Below, in pieces: positions 54,966-64,000 of a DNA stretch of 64,000 nucleotides. Made by a program: the position numbers and the translations under genes. Position 1 is the first letter of the stretch. Every line of letters starts with the position of its first letter. Under the pieces are notes generated by a model, which saw only the letters and a list, made by a program, of their open reading frames with translations, made no database searches and had not been told where the DNA came from. Origin of the DNA: Undaria pinnatifida (lineage: Eukaryota; Sar; Phaeophyceae; Laminariales; Alariaceae); NCBI GenBank assembly GCA_012845835.1, contig JABAKD010000026.1, positions 806,001 through 870,000 on the forward strand, read 5' to 3'.

Positions 54966-56400
54966 TACTTCACACAAAGACTCGACACAAATGTTGGGCC
55001 AGAAACCCGCCGTCAGGGTCAGACCAAGAAGAGCAAGACCGACAGGCTGTGTGCGACGTACCGCATCAGTAGCAGCATCAATTCGGTGTACCCCCATAGA
55101 ATCTACCCGCGGTGCAGTACCCTATCTTTGAGCCTGTTACGGCTCTCTACCTGGCCGCTGATGAATGACTGTTTAAATTCTCCACGATTGTCAGGTAGTC
55201 GGCGTGTGGAGTGTCAAAAGACAAAGCTACTACGGTAGGGGGAGATACCGACGTGTCCTCCGTAGGTGAAAGTATCACTTTTCATCTGAAACGGCATCTG
55301 AATGACGGGGCTAGCTTGATTACTTGATTAGACTACAGTAACCCCCAATCGTCGGGTATAGGACATTTTTTTAAAAATTTGCATGATTCTCGTCGTGTAC
55401 CTTCACCACGCATTTGCATCGGATTTTCATCCGGTAGCGGCAATATTTTTCTCAAAAAATCACGTATGTTTGTGATATGTCGTAAGCTCCCGAATTTAGG
55501 AACCGAAACAAAAAAAAAATGAACCTCTATCGTTGCACGCGTCTACCCTCGTTGTAAGTGCCCGTTTTAAGCCACTCGCCCGGGTGACTCTGTATCTCAC
55601 AGCATAATAACATTCTTCAGTCCATATTTGTAACGCAGCGTGTGGCTTACCGATCCACGGCGGCGGGGTCAGACCGCAGAAAACGCGAAAAAAAACTTTT
55701 AGACACCGCAAAGGAACAGATGGGTCAATCGCGCGAGTGAGGCAGGCCCACTAGAAAAAGAAGCACTTCGAGTGATCCCCCCAACTTTGCCCTGGTCCAA
55801 GCATACCTACTCATTTGTGTGCATTCTCTGGTAGTGTGTGAGATGGGGGTTCGAGGAGCTTTAGGATCAAGTGTGCACCGCCCGACCCCTGATGCAGAAC
55901 GCCAGATCTCACTCGTCGGTCTTCTGATACAGATGTGTAAGTGCGTCTATGCAATACATCAAGACCAAAAAATAGATCACTTTGGAACAGTGGCGATCGG
56001 CGTCCACTGCATGCTCCATCATGACTTGACAGCACTAACAACCCGAGCATCAGGCCTGGGCTGGACCTGACGCTGGCCTGCCACATATGTATATACAGGG
56101 AGTACACACAGGAACTTGCGGACGAACCCGGTAGACCCAAGGAGCCAACTCCAAAAGTTACCTCACGCCATATGTAACCAATAATTATTGATTCATGCAT
56201 GCTGAATTCCGCAGAACAAGGTTGACCGTCTTTGTCCGGCTGACCATGGTATTGGCAGGAGATTTACAGATCTGTATCCTTCACCAGGCAATATACACAC
56301 CCCGTAACACGGGCGATCGAAGTATCACACCCAGCTTGCAAACAAAGCAAAGTTTTTTATCCTACACCTTTTTGGTCGATCTCAAATGGCCACTTGCACT
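54966..56400. other. Unassigned
   Basis: Short ORFs only (the longest is 129 codons on the minus strand at 55811-56200). A short W-like remnant (GGGCGATCGAAGTATCACAC, CAGCTTGCAAA) lies at 56310-56345. Nothing else recognised. Confidence 0.4.
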
Positions 56401-56800
56401 ATCTGCATTTTAGGTGGAAATTGATGAAAGCTTCCATGGAAGCTTTGTGGAAGCTTCCATGGAAGCTTCCATGGCTTCCACGGAAGATTTCATCGCTTAT
56501 CTGGAAGCTTTTATGGAAGCTGTGGAAGCTTTCATGGAAGCAATGGAAGCTTCCATGAAAGCTTCCGTGCAAGCTTCCACGGAAGTTACTTCCACAGAAA
56601 CCTTTACGGCAGCTTTCGTGGAAGTAAATTTGCTTCAACGGAAGCTTTCACGGAAGCTTTTACGGAAGCTTTCGTGAAAGTAAATTTTCTTCCACGGAAC
56701 CTTTCGCGGAAGCTTTCACGAAAGCTTTCGTGGAATTGAACCTCCTTTCACGGAAGCTTTCGTGGCATTAAATCTGCCTTTCCGGAAGCTTTGACGGAAA
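56400..56800. repeat. Palindromic 12-mer array, part 1
   Basis: Dense copies of GGAAGCTTCCAT and its variants GGAAGCTTTCAT and GGAAGCTTTCGT, centred on AAGCTT, in near-tandem arrangement. The basic period is 12 bp, but units are inverted and substituted so that both strands read SFHGS/SFRGS- or EAFV/EASM-type peptides. Such frames (56399-56638, 56414-56677) are artefacts of periodicity. Confidence 0.9.
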
Positions 56801-56969
56801 CTTCCGTGGATGAAAAAAAAAAATTACCGGAGTAGATAATAACATTTGTCTTCCACGGAAGCTCTCACCAACAAATACCACGATTAAAGCTTCCGCGATA
56901 GCTTCCGTGAAAGAACACCACTGCCACGAAAGCTTCTGTGAAAGCTACCGGCATGTGGTTGACATACTT

Positions 56970-57010
56970 TAAATTATATACTCCGGAGTATACCCTAACC
57001 CTAACCCTTG
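56970..57010. repeat. 16-bp palindrome beside telomere-like CCCTAA units
   Basis: TATACTCCGGAGTATA is a perfect palindrome, directly followed by CCCTAACCCTAACCC (~56992-57006), 2.5 units of the CCCTAA telomere-type repeat. Both lie in a gap within the palindromic 12-mer array. Confidence 0.8.
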
Positions 57011-57169
57011 GCCAATGAAACGCAACAACCATTGTACGGCGAAACCCTCTTCGTCTCGCACACAATAAGCGTCAACTATGTTGTCGAAAACGTGGCACGG
57101 TTTACTGGAGGCAAAGTAGTGTACAATACAAATATATCCGTGGGAGCTGTCGTGAAAGCCGCTGAGATC

Positions 57170-57610
57170 CCGTGGAAGCTGCGGAAGCTTCCATGTAAGT
57201 AAAACGTAGAATTCCGTGGATGTAGCTTCCAGCTTTTACTGGAAGCTACTTCGAAAGTTTTCACGAAAAGAGTTCGTGGAAGCTTTCGTGGAAGCTTTCG
57301 TGGAAGCCGTTGAGCTTCCGACCTTCCGCGGAAGCTGCCGCTTGCTTCCCACAGAAAAATAAAACATAAAATCCGTGGGAATGCTTCGTGAAAGCTTTCG
57401 AGGAAGCTCTCGTGGGAGCTTTCGCGGAAGCTTTTGTGGAAGCGTTCGTGAAAGCTTTAGTGGAAGCTTTCGTGAAAGCTTTCGTGGAAGCTTTCGAGCT
57501 TCCGGGATTTTTTTCCATGGAAGCTTCCATATCTTCCATGTAAGCTTTCAGGGAAGCTTCGACGGACGCTTTCATGGAAGCGGTGGAAGCTTCGACGGGA
57601 ACCTTTCATG
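57170..57610. repeat. Palindromic 12-mer array, part 2
   Basis: A second block with the same AAGCTT-centred unit, dominated by GGAAGCTTTCGT, running to CGGTGGAAGCTTCGACGG. Isolated units lie between the blocks at 56855-56960. Confidence 0.9.
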
Positions 57611-57614
57611 AACT

Positions 57615-58690
57615 TCCACGCAATAAACAACTAGACTATAGTGCAGGACACCGATCGCACACCTAAGCATTCCCTATTTTTGAATTTTTTTAAATAAATG
57701 CAAGGGTTCGCCGGCACCGATGCTTTGGGTTGGGCAGGGAAGGAGTTGGAACTGTTCCATCCGACACAAACAAAATTTGGAGTTGAAAGGAATGCCAGGA
57801 GTTTCATCCGAAAATAATAGTTTTGTAAGTGTGCGGTACAAAAGAGGTCTACACAGCAGTACATCAAAATTATTGAGAAGTAGCGTACGCACTGGCCACG
57901 TGTACTACTCTTGTACATACGTACACACTTGCATAATATTTGCGCTCGTGGGACTGCCGGGTGTGCAGCTTGTTCCAGAAATTTTTCCATCCTTTCAATA
58001 ACCCATCTATTTTTAATACATTGTATGTTGGTTGCTACTTTGCAGCACTTATTTAGTAGGGGTGCACGGGGCCGAGCAAGATTAAATCAAAATAAAATTG
58101 CCAGAGTCCTTGTGTCCGGCGTTTTCCATATTTATACGGGATCGAGGGTCTACTTTGAGTCTGCGGGCAGAACTAAATTTCACGTGATTTTTCGACGGTC
58201 TACAAACAACTTCCGATACACCCTCCGAAGCACGCACTACCGGCCAATTGCGTGATCAACCACTGCCTGTGGTTGTCACGTGTCTCTGTGCAGGAGGCCC
58301 CTGTGCCCTAAACACTTGTTCGCTCTTGTTTACGTGAAACCTGCCGTTTGCTCGATGGTCTCGCGGCAGCAGCACGCCAGCACGTCCACTCGTACGTACA
58401 TTTTGTACCACAGGTGTACGTTAATATGAACACAATCTGCTCGGTATATTTTCCAACAGAGTGATGCGGGTACGACTAGACTTTCCGACGGCACTCGTAT
58501 ACTGCACGTTTAGCTATCTGCTGTGGTTCTTGTCGCCGCCCCTGCTACGTGCTGCAGCACGTATTGGAAGCTTCGCCCCACGGCTATTACTGCTACACCT
58601 GATGTTGTGTGTTTTCCTACGTCGTCGTTTGGCGTTCATGCTCGTCGTACATACTGCTGCTGCTGTTCTCACCCCGTACGTACGGGTTTT
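57615..58690. other. Unassigned
   Basis: Several frames of 70-120 codons on both strands (for example 57631-57990 minus, 57911-58255 plus) with no recognised motif and no repeat copy. Confidence 0.4.
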
Positions 58691-58786
58691 ATCGTACAGT
58701 TGGGGTCCCTCTATAGTGGGGTTATGTGCCAGGCGATTTCACCCGCACTATATAAATACGTACCTAAATAGTGCGCATACTCGCAC

Positions 58787-58824
58787 TATTGGGATTTCTC
58801 AAGAACCCCCAATAGTGCGAGTAT
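58787..58824. other. Hairpin with 15-bp perfect arms
   Basis: ACTCGCACTATTGGG and CCCAATAGTGCGAGT are exact reverse complements separated by ~13 bases. The arms contain the CGCACTAT motif of the element's subterminal repeats. Confidence 0.85.
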
Positions 58825-59400
58825 TGTTGTTGTTCTCTCACGTTAACTCGCATAATCAAGTCCGTGGTCACAGGACAGGCTCCAGTCACTCTGGAGCTGA
58901 GGAATACCCCAGGGAAAACACACACAACCCAAGGTGGTACACGCAAATACACACAGCTTACGCAATTCATGCCTCCACCAGAAACATAAAAAAAAGTGAA
59001 ATCGGGAGTCAGTCTACGATGTGCCAGGTCCAGGCCGGTGCATACGTCTCACTACTCACGCCTGGAGAAACCAACTATTCCGATTGCCACCCAATGAAGA
59101 CTACCACGTATATATTACACGTAGTATCTATCACTACGCATACGCACGACAGGCGTAAGTCAATTAGTGAAAAAAGAAACAAAGAAAATTTAAGAATAGA
59201 AAGGAAAGGAAAGAAAAGAGAAAAAAAAACGAAACAAAACGAAAACGGCAAGCAAAGAGAAGAAAAATAGACGAAAAGCAAGGAAAGAATAGACAAGAAA
59301 GCAAGAAAAAATTAGAGAAAAAAAAAGAAGAAAAAGAAAAGAAAGTAAAATGTCATACTAGCAGACCCTTGGAACTGTATAAGGATGACATTGGGCTAAC
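58820..59400 (-). mobile_element. Z4: longer Z repeat
   Basis: Three TTG units, then CTCACGTTAACTCGCATAAT, GTCCGTGGTCACAGGACAGG, the CTCCAG hairpin, GGTGGTACACGCAAATACAC and the extended part shared with Z5, ending in an A-rich purine tract (59165-59350). Its uninterrupted middle provides the empty site for the TIR element at 38293-38801. Confidence 0.7.
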
Positions 59401-59554
59401 AGAGGGTATCACGTCCATCATCAATGGCACCTGGGAGAGAACGCAACATGGCGAAGAAATCAGGGCGGTCTTATGCTATCTTGTGGCGGCCATTAGAAGG
59501 CCCACAACTTTTAATACGATGATGGCCAAACCCAGACTTCAGTCTCTTGGGCAT

Positions 59555-59700
59555 GACGCTCCCCCTTTCCCCCCTCCCCCCTTCCTCCCTTTCCTCCTCC
59601 CCCCTTCCCCCCTTTCCTCCTCCCCCCCTCCCCCCCTCCCCTTTCCCCCCCCTCCCCCAGTCCCCTTCCCTCCCCCCCCCCTTCCCCCTCCCCCCGGCCG
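59555..59700. repeat. Polypyrimidine tract
   Basis: About 140 bp of almost pure C and T (CCCCCTTTCC-like units), with G-rich complement. Partly mirror-symmetric; may adopt triplex structure. The poly-Pro frames across it are artefacts. Confidence 0.9.
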
Positions 59701-60609
59701 CTTAAAGATGTCAACGCTGGATGGCGCTGCCGCAGCCTTTACGCGTCGCTCTGCAGCTTTCCGTCTCTCCGTTTCATGCCAATTCCGCATGAACAACGAG
59801 TATGCGCACTATTCGCGATATCACTTGGATAAAGACCCGGACGTAGGCAACCAGGCAACAACGACGGTTATGAAGGTGGCACTGTATGTAGTGTATGCAA
59901 TAGATATCAGCAATCGGCCAGGGGTTTAATAGATATCAGTGCCGCCACGCGGATAAAAGCCCGAGGCCGCTCAATAGTAGGAAGAGAACATGCAGGTTGG
60001 TGTAAATACAACTGTGCAGTACTGGTGTAATGCGCAGCGGTGAAAACCAAATCCTGGACAACCGAGAGGATATTTGGTCCACGATATGTTACGCAATAAA
60101 CGCTGAGTGTCCCAACAGGCGTGTCTGTTCACAGTCCGATGGTTGTTTCATTATGCATCGACGGTTCCGTGGACATCGGAAAAACAATCACAAGGGAACA
60201 CCCTACAATGAAAGCTACCGAATATTATCCAGAAAACAATCCAAAAGCGAACACGTGAGTCCACGTACACAAAGAAACACCTTTCCAACAAAACCCAGAC
60301 ACCCACAGAGAAAAAGCAGGGGGGAACACGTTCAACAAAAAGAGCACCGGCACAATAAGGACCCAAGCTAATGTTATTCCCGCACGCTCTCCCTCGGTTT
60401 CTCGAAGAACACCCCACACTACACAATGCCACCCACGTTATTGGGGTTGGCTTGAAGTTATTACTAAAAAAAGAAACACCAAGAAGTAAACCCCGAAAAA
60501 AGCGACTCATTCAACACATGTGCAGCAAAACGGCTCCCATTGATCTACGCGTCAAAATACGCCCGGACATAACTGTGGCGAGATGGAGTCGATGCATGCG
60601 CTTCGATCA

Positions 60610-60792
60610 TCAGCATACGTGCCCTCTTGAGCACGTGTGGCAGATGCGATTCATTTCGCTCTCGCCTTCCTCCTACACCTCGCCGCATATGCCATGCAGT
60701 TTTTCGCCGCATCCTCCTCGGCAATGGTGACCGTCGGGGGCTTCAGGTGTGCAGGTGCTGAGTTGGCAGAGTTCACCTGCCGCGCATGGCAT
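60610..60792 (-). pseudogene. Second PHD-like Cys-rich frame, one in-frame stop
   Basis: MPCAAGELC (C-x5-C), then HHCRGGCGEKLHGICGEV (C-x3-C-x4-H-x2-C). After a TAG codon the same frame continues with ESEMNRICHTCSRGH, supplying the final C-x2-C. All metal ligands and the words MPCAAG, CRG, LHG, CG and EM-x-RIC are shared with 38485-38691 although the intervening residues differ. It lies near the right end of the 58697-61091 element. The frame upstream is open for 77 more codons without recognisable content. Confidence 0.6.
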
Positions 60793-60899
60793 CGTGTGCC
60801 TCTGCTGTTGCTGTATTCGTGGTCCGTAGGGGTATCCCGCTGCTATGCGGTAGGGTACTTTTGTTTGTGTCGAGAACTTGTCTATGGGTTTGACCGCGC

Positions 60900-61091
60900 A
60901 TGTAGGCCGTTGTGACGTCAGACCCGCACTATGAAGGGTTCTGGAAGCGATCAAACCCGCACTAAACAGGCGTGCCTCGTATAATGCGGCACCCGCACTA
61001 TTCAGGGGTCTAAGTTGTGCCAAGCGATTGCCCCCGCATTATACCGGGCACCCGCACTATATAACCCGCACAATAGAGGGACCCCCCACTG
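60900..61091. repeat. Subterminal ACCCGCACTAT array
   Basis: ACCCGCACTAT or close variants at about 60921, 60957, 60992, 61030, 61049 and 61061. Candidate transposase-binding repeats of the 58697-61091 element. The left end has the same motif at 58740 and 58787. Confidence 0.75.
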
Positions 61092-61480
61092 TACATCAAC
61101 GCACGACGACGAGCAGAAGAAGGAAGGTGACACGAAATGATATGGGATGTGGCCGCAAAGAAGCGAGCACAGCGGAATAGTTCGCTGTGGATCATCCGCA
61201 CTCGTCCATGGCTGCAGCAGAGGCTGCCCGAGTGTCAGCGGTCGTGCTAAGGCCAGCGACAAAGGCCGAAGAGACGGCTTTACTGTGTGGTTTTGTCTCG
61301 ATATCCTGTTATTTCGGTAAGTAAGTAAAAATTACTTCATTTTTTTGTCACGAATCGCCTCGCCGTCTGCAATTTGCGTCACGAGGTTGTTGTATGTCGT
61401 CTGCAATAAGTGTCACGTTTTTGGTGCACCCACACTGAAAAATCGTCTGTGCGAGTAGTGAGCGTAAAATCGCCCGTGCA

Positions 61481-61603
61481 TTTTTTTTTTTTTTTTTGTT
61501 TATTGATTTTCAGGCGGATGGGGAAAAATATAGCTTAAGCTCACCACACTTCCACGTATTTTCATACACGTCGTGTGTCGATTTCACTCGGTTGCTCTTT
61601 GCC
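61481..61603 (-). mobile_element. Y4: short Y fragment
   Basis: A T run (61481-61497) then a divergent tail and GGCGGATGGGGAAAAATATA, CTCACCACACTTCCACGTAT, CGTCGTGTGTCGATTTCACT. This is only the last ~105 bp of Y, so strongly 5'-truncated. gtgca occurs on both sides as a possible short target duplication. Confidence 0.8.
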
Positions 61604-61609
61604 GGTGCA

Positions 61610-62400
61610 ATCTTTGAGCTGCGTACATACGTTGCAAAAATAAAATAAGCCAAAATGGGATAGAGACCGAATGTTTTTTCGGGAATTTTAATTTTGACAA
61701 AATGGAATGACAATAGTTTTAAATTTCCGAAGAACCCGGCCAACTCTGCCTGAACGGTCGCCTGTGTGCCCAATTTTAAAGCTTTATTTTGCGAAACGTT
61801 CGAGAATTCCGGGAAAAAAACGATTTCTCGCGGCGATCTTGGTCAACGCCTGCTTGATAAGTTCGCATCTTGGACCGGACGCGACGTAATATCGTGTTCT
61901 CCACACACTTCGTTTGACGAAACCAGCGACAGCGTCGGGAACTGTGAATGTGCCGAGCTCGTTGCTGGCTCCGACCTCCCCTTGGTGTACAGTACTCAGT
62001 TTACGGCTGGTGCTTTGTGGCGGGCGCCGATCAGGAATCTGCCAAAAACACATTTGGGGGCCGGCGTGTAGAAAACTGTGACAAAAACTATCTGTCGTCT
62101 CCCAACGGGGAAAAGGGAAAATTTTTAGGGATGATGTGACGGAAGACCACAGGACAACACAGGCTACCTCTCACGCGCTAGGGCATGGACTGAGATGAAT
62201 TCTTCAGCGCTGCCACCAGCAATAAAGCGACCTTGTACGGAGCGAAGAGCAGTGACCATGGGTTGTATGGGTTGTCTCGATCTTGAGATCCAAGGCCAAT
62301 CGTGTTTGTTAGACAAATTGAACTGTTGGACCGCATTACCAAAGAATTAACCAGAAAAAAATATTTTGATCGTTTTTCCCCCATGGCGACGTCACCCGGA
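61610..62400. other. Unassigned
   Basis: No repeat copy or protein family recognised; the longest frames (89-101 codons, 61766-62071) are not convincing. Confidence 0.4.
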
Positions 62401-62404
62401 ATTT

Positions 62405-62580
62405 TGTTTTTTGCTTTCGAAGTTGTATCATATTATTGCGCACCTCCCGCTCGGAGCACGAGGGAGAGAAGAGAGGGGCAGGCCCCCGGGGCTGCTTCAA
62501 CAACAGCCCCACTCTATCGTCCGTAACCCTGAGTCAAGTTCCATCCCAACTGGCAATGTCGAGCTTTCGACGCCAGCCAG
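62405..62580 (+). repeat. ~170-bp direct repeat, copy 1
   Basis: GCTTTCGAAGTTGTAT, ATTATTGCGCACC, GGGGCAGGCCCCCGGGGCTG, CAACAGCCCCAC and CTATCGTCCGTAAC recur at 63468-63635 in the same orientation with ~90% identity by eye. GGCCCCCGGGGC is palindromic. The ~880-bp interval between the copies has no coding motif. LTRs of a small element are possible but TG/CA ends are not evident. Confidence 0.7.
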
Positions 62581-63467
62581 CCTCCACCTGAAAAACTAAA
62601 AACGAAAACACATATTAATGCACCATGGTACTCAGCACAAGCACACACGACACATCTAACGCAAGTATCGTGTACTAGAGGAGTACCATAATAAATACAT
62701 GACGCCAATATGCATATGTACTTCGCGGCCAAGCGGCACTATTACGGACAACTCTCTCTCCTGCAGTTTCAGATTGCGCTAATACCGAGCTAAGTGTGGG
62801 ACCAAACCACGGCGCCTGCTCATTAGCATCCGTCACCACACAACATCTGCACAGCGTAGCGCAAATTCCATACGAGGAAGAATGGACGCACCTCCAGCGT
62901 GGAGACATGCATGCATGTTCGTTAAGCACGGTAGCAAACCGACATCGCACCAACGTCTGCATTGCACAATGCAGCTCCCCGAAGGAGAAAAAAAAAGAAG
63001 GGCGCACCTTCAGCTTGGTGACGTGCGCGCGCTACTCTGATGACACAAAGAGGAACCCTGAGCACCACACGTAAATTTAAACTATACGCGCAACTTGCGA
63101 CACCCGGGCGGCTGCATACCGCCCCCTAGGTACGTGTAGCTAACAGCAACGAACACTCTACCGCGTCGCTGCGACCGCCTCAGTCCCCTTCCACTAACAC
63201 CCTCACAAGCATGGGCGGGTGGGTGGGAAATCAGCCAGTCTATCACACTTTGACCTTGTCTTGCTGACGATGCCTCTCTCTTCTCTGCGTGCTTCGCTTG
63301 CTAGTCAGCAACAAGACAAACTGATCCAAGGTTCCCTTTGCTATACCAGGACAAGTACAAGTAACCTCCCGCGTTGATCTCATTGGTCAACGTGCAGTAA
63401 CCCCAACTTGTTCCGTACATACAAAACCCTTATCTTCTCGTGCCTCGATAATAATACGCTTTGTATT

Positions 63468-63635
63468 TCGCTTTCGAAGTTGTATTATATTATTGCGCAC
63501 CCCCCGCTTGGAGCACGGGGGGCGGAGAGAGGGGCAGGCCCCCGGGGCTGCTGGAACAACAGCCCCACGCTATCGTCCGTAACTCTGAGTCGAGTTCCAT
63601 CCCAAATGGCAATGTCGAGCTTCTGACACCAGCCT
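63468..63635 (+). repeat. ~170-bp direct repeat, copy 2
   Basis: See 62405-62580. This copy lacks the CCAGCCAGCCTCC duplication-like end of copy 1. Confidence 0.7.
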
Positions 63636-63792
63636 CCAATAATGGTATTTGGCTCAGCTTACGGGCGCATTGCGTCCCTCCCCTACCCCCTTTGCTGTAC
63701 CCCTAGGATGCGCACGTCAAGATCCAACTTCTTTCTATCCGCTTGGCACAAATGATAAGGTTGCGTACCAGCTGAAGTAGTTACGTCGACTT

Positions 63793-64000
63793 CTATCCCT
63801 CCAGCTTTGGAATGGGGTTAACTTGCTCCCAATCCGTACCCTGCTCCGGCTCGATCCCGTTACCCATCCCCCCCTGGGCCATTAAATTTGCTACCTGGCT
63901 GGCATACTTCCCGTGGCTACGAACGTACGCCTTATAGGCATCAGACGCCCACCGGCCCTCCCGTTGCAACGTCTCTGGGGAGGCACCCCCTGCTGATAAG
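63793..64000 (-). CDS. C-terminus of a tyrosine recombinase (partial)
   Basis: The last 68 residues of an open minus frame running off the right edge. ASPETLQREGRWASDAYKAY contains the GRW box (W at the second His/Trp position) and the nucleophile Tyr about eight residues later. The words EGRW-x-SD and YV are shared with the recombinases of YR-L and YR-R. An acidic tail (IEPEQGTDWEQVNPIPKLEG) ends at a TAG. The upstream catalytic Arg and HxxR lie outside the window. It may belong to another DIRS-order element or a Crypton. The visible part has no break. Confidence 0.75.
   Translation of the reverse strand, partial: LSAGGASPETLQREGRWASDAYKAYVRSHGKYASQVANLMAQGGMGNGIEPEQGTDWEQVNPIPKLEG

Larger units (their letters stand above)
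58697..61091. mobile_element. 2.4 kb TIR element, CAGT ends, TA flanks
   Basis: The left end CAGTTGGGGTCCCTCTATAG and right end (reverse complement) CAGTGGGGGGTCCCTCTATTG are inverted repeats, each preceded by TA (58695-58696, 61092-61093). Subterminal ACCCGCACTAT-type motifs occur twice on the left and at least five times on the right. The interior holds Z4 (58820-59400), a CT-rich tract and the PHD-like frame. TA duplication and CAGT ends fit the Tc1/mariner-pogo group, but no DDE transposase is readable, so it is probably non-autonomous. Confidence 0.7.

Noticed and set aside
59369-59929. 186-codon ORF
   Set aside because: Half of it is the poly-Pro translation of the polypyrimidine tract, and the rest has no family resemblance.

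Overview
The window looks like intergenic, repeat-saturated nuclear DNA of a eukaryote. It contains LTR retrotransposons of the Ty1/copia type, tyrosine-recombinase (YR) retrotransposons, poly(A)-tailed and (AAC)n-tailed retroposons, TIR elements, satellites, and very long homopolymer and trinucleotide runs. I found no convincing host gene, rRNA, tRNA, CRISPR array or bacterial operon. The source organism cannot be fixed from the sequence. A large, TE-rich algal genome (red or brown alga) is my guess, not a result.

Layout. 1-1830: minus-strand gag/protease remnant of an LTR element. 3240-11430: minus-strand YR retroelement (YR-L) with split direct repeats A1-ORFs-B1-A2-B2. 11430-29475: a nest of insertions. 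The outermost layer is a ~1.3 kb interspersed element (family X). It is split by copia-1 (11554-28326), whose RT/RNase H region is split by copia-2 (13087-22274). Copia-2 in turn carries a G/C-run element (W), a poly(A) retroposon (Y1) and a second complete X copy. 29845-30640: (TTG)n-linked repeat Z1 and an inverted-repeat W fragment. 30745-38155: second YR element (YR-R) on the plus strand, inverted relative to YR-L, with a 269-bp MITE inside it. 38155-39750: Z-like repeat carrying a TIR element with a PHD-like zinc-finger ORF and poly(A) retroposon Y2.

40860-41390: inverted copy of an A-rich repeat also seen at 17340-17860. 43300-49160: a 342-bp satellite interrupted by a young copia element (copia-3, 43680-48123). 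Its LTRs are almost identical, it has a 5-bp TSD, and a methionine-tRNA anticodon-loop-like PBS. 49530-50840: two further tandem arrays. 51070-53250: W elements interrupted by Z3 and Y3. 53500-54965: X copy with a tRNA-derived SINE inserted in it. 56400-57610: a degenerate palindromic array built on AAGCTT-centred 12-mers. 58697-61091: a TA-flanked element with CAGT termini, subterminal ACCCGCACTAT repeats and a second copy of the PHD-like finger. 62405-63635: a pair of ~170-bp direct repeats. 63793-64000: C-terminus of another YR protein, running off the window.

Nearly every protein-coding trace is broken by stops, frameshifts or loss of catalytic residues, so the region behaves as a TE graveyard with a few recent arrivals, chiefly copia-3. 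The main value of the window is that nested insertions and empty-site comparisons define several element boundaries directly. Two unrelated-looking TIR elements also share a conserved Cys/His domain.
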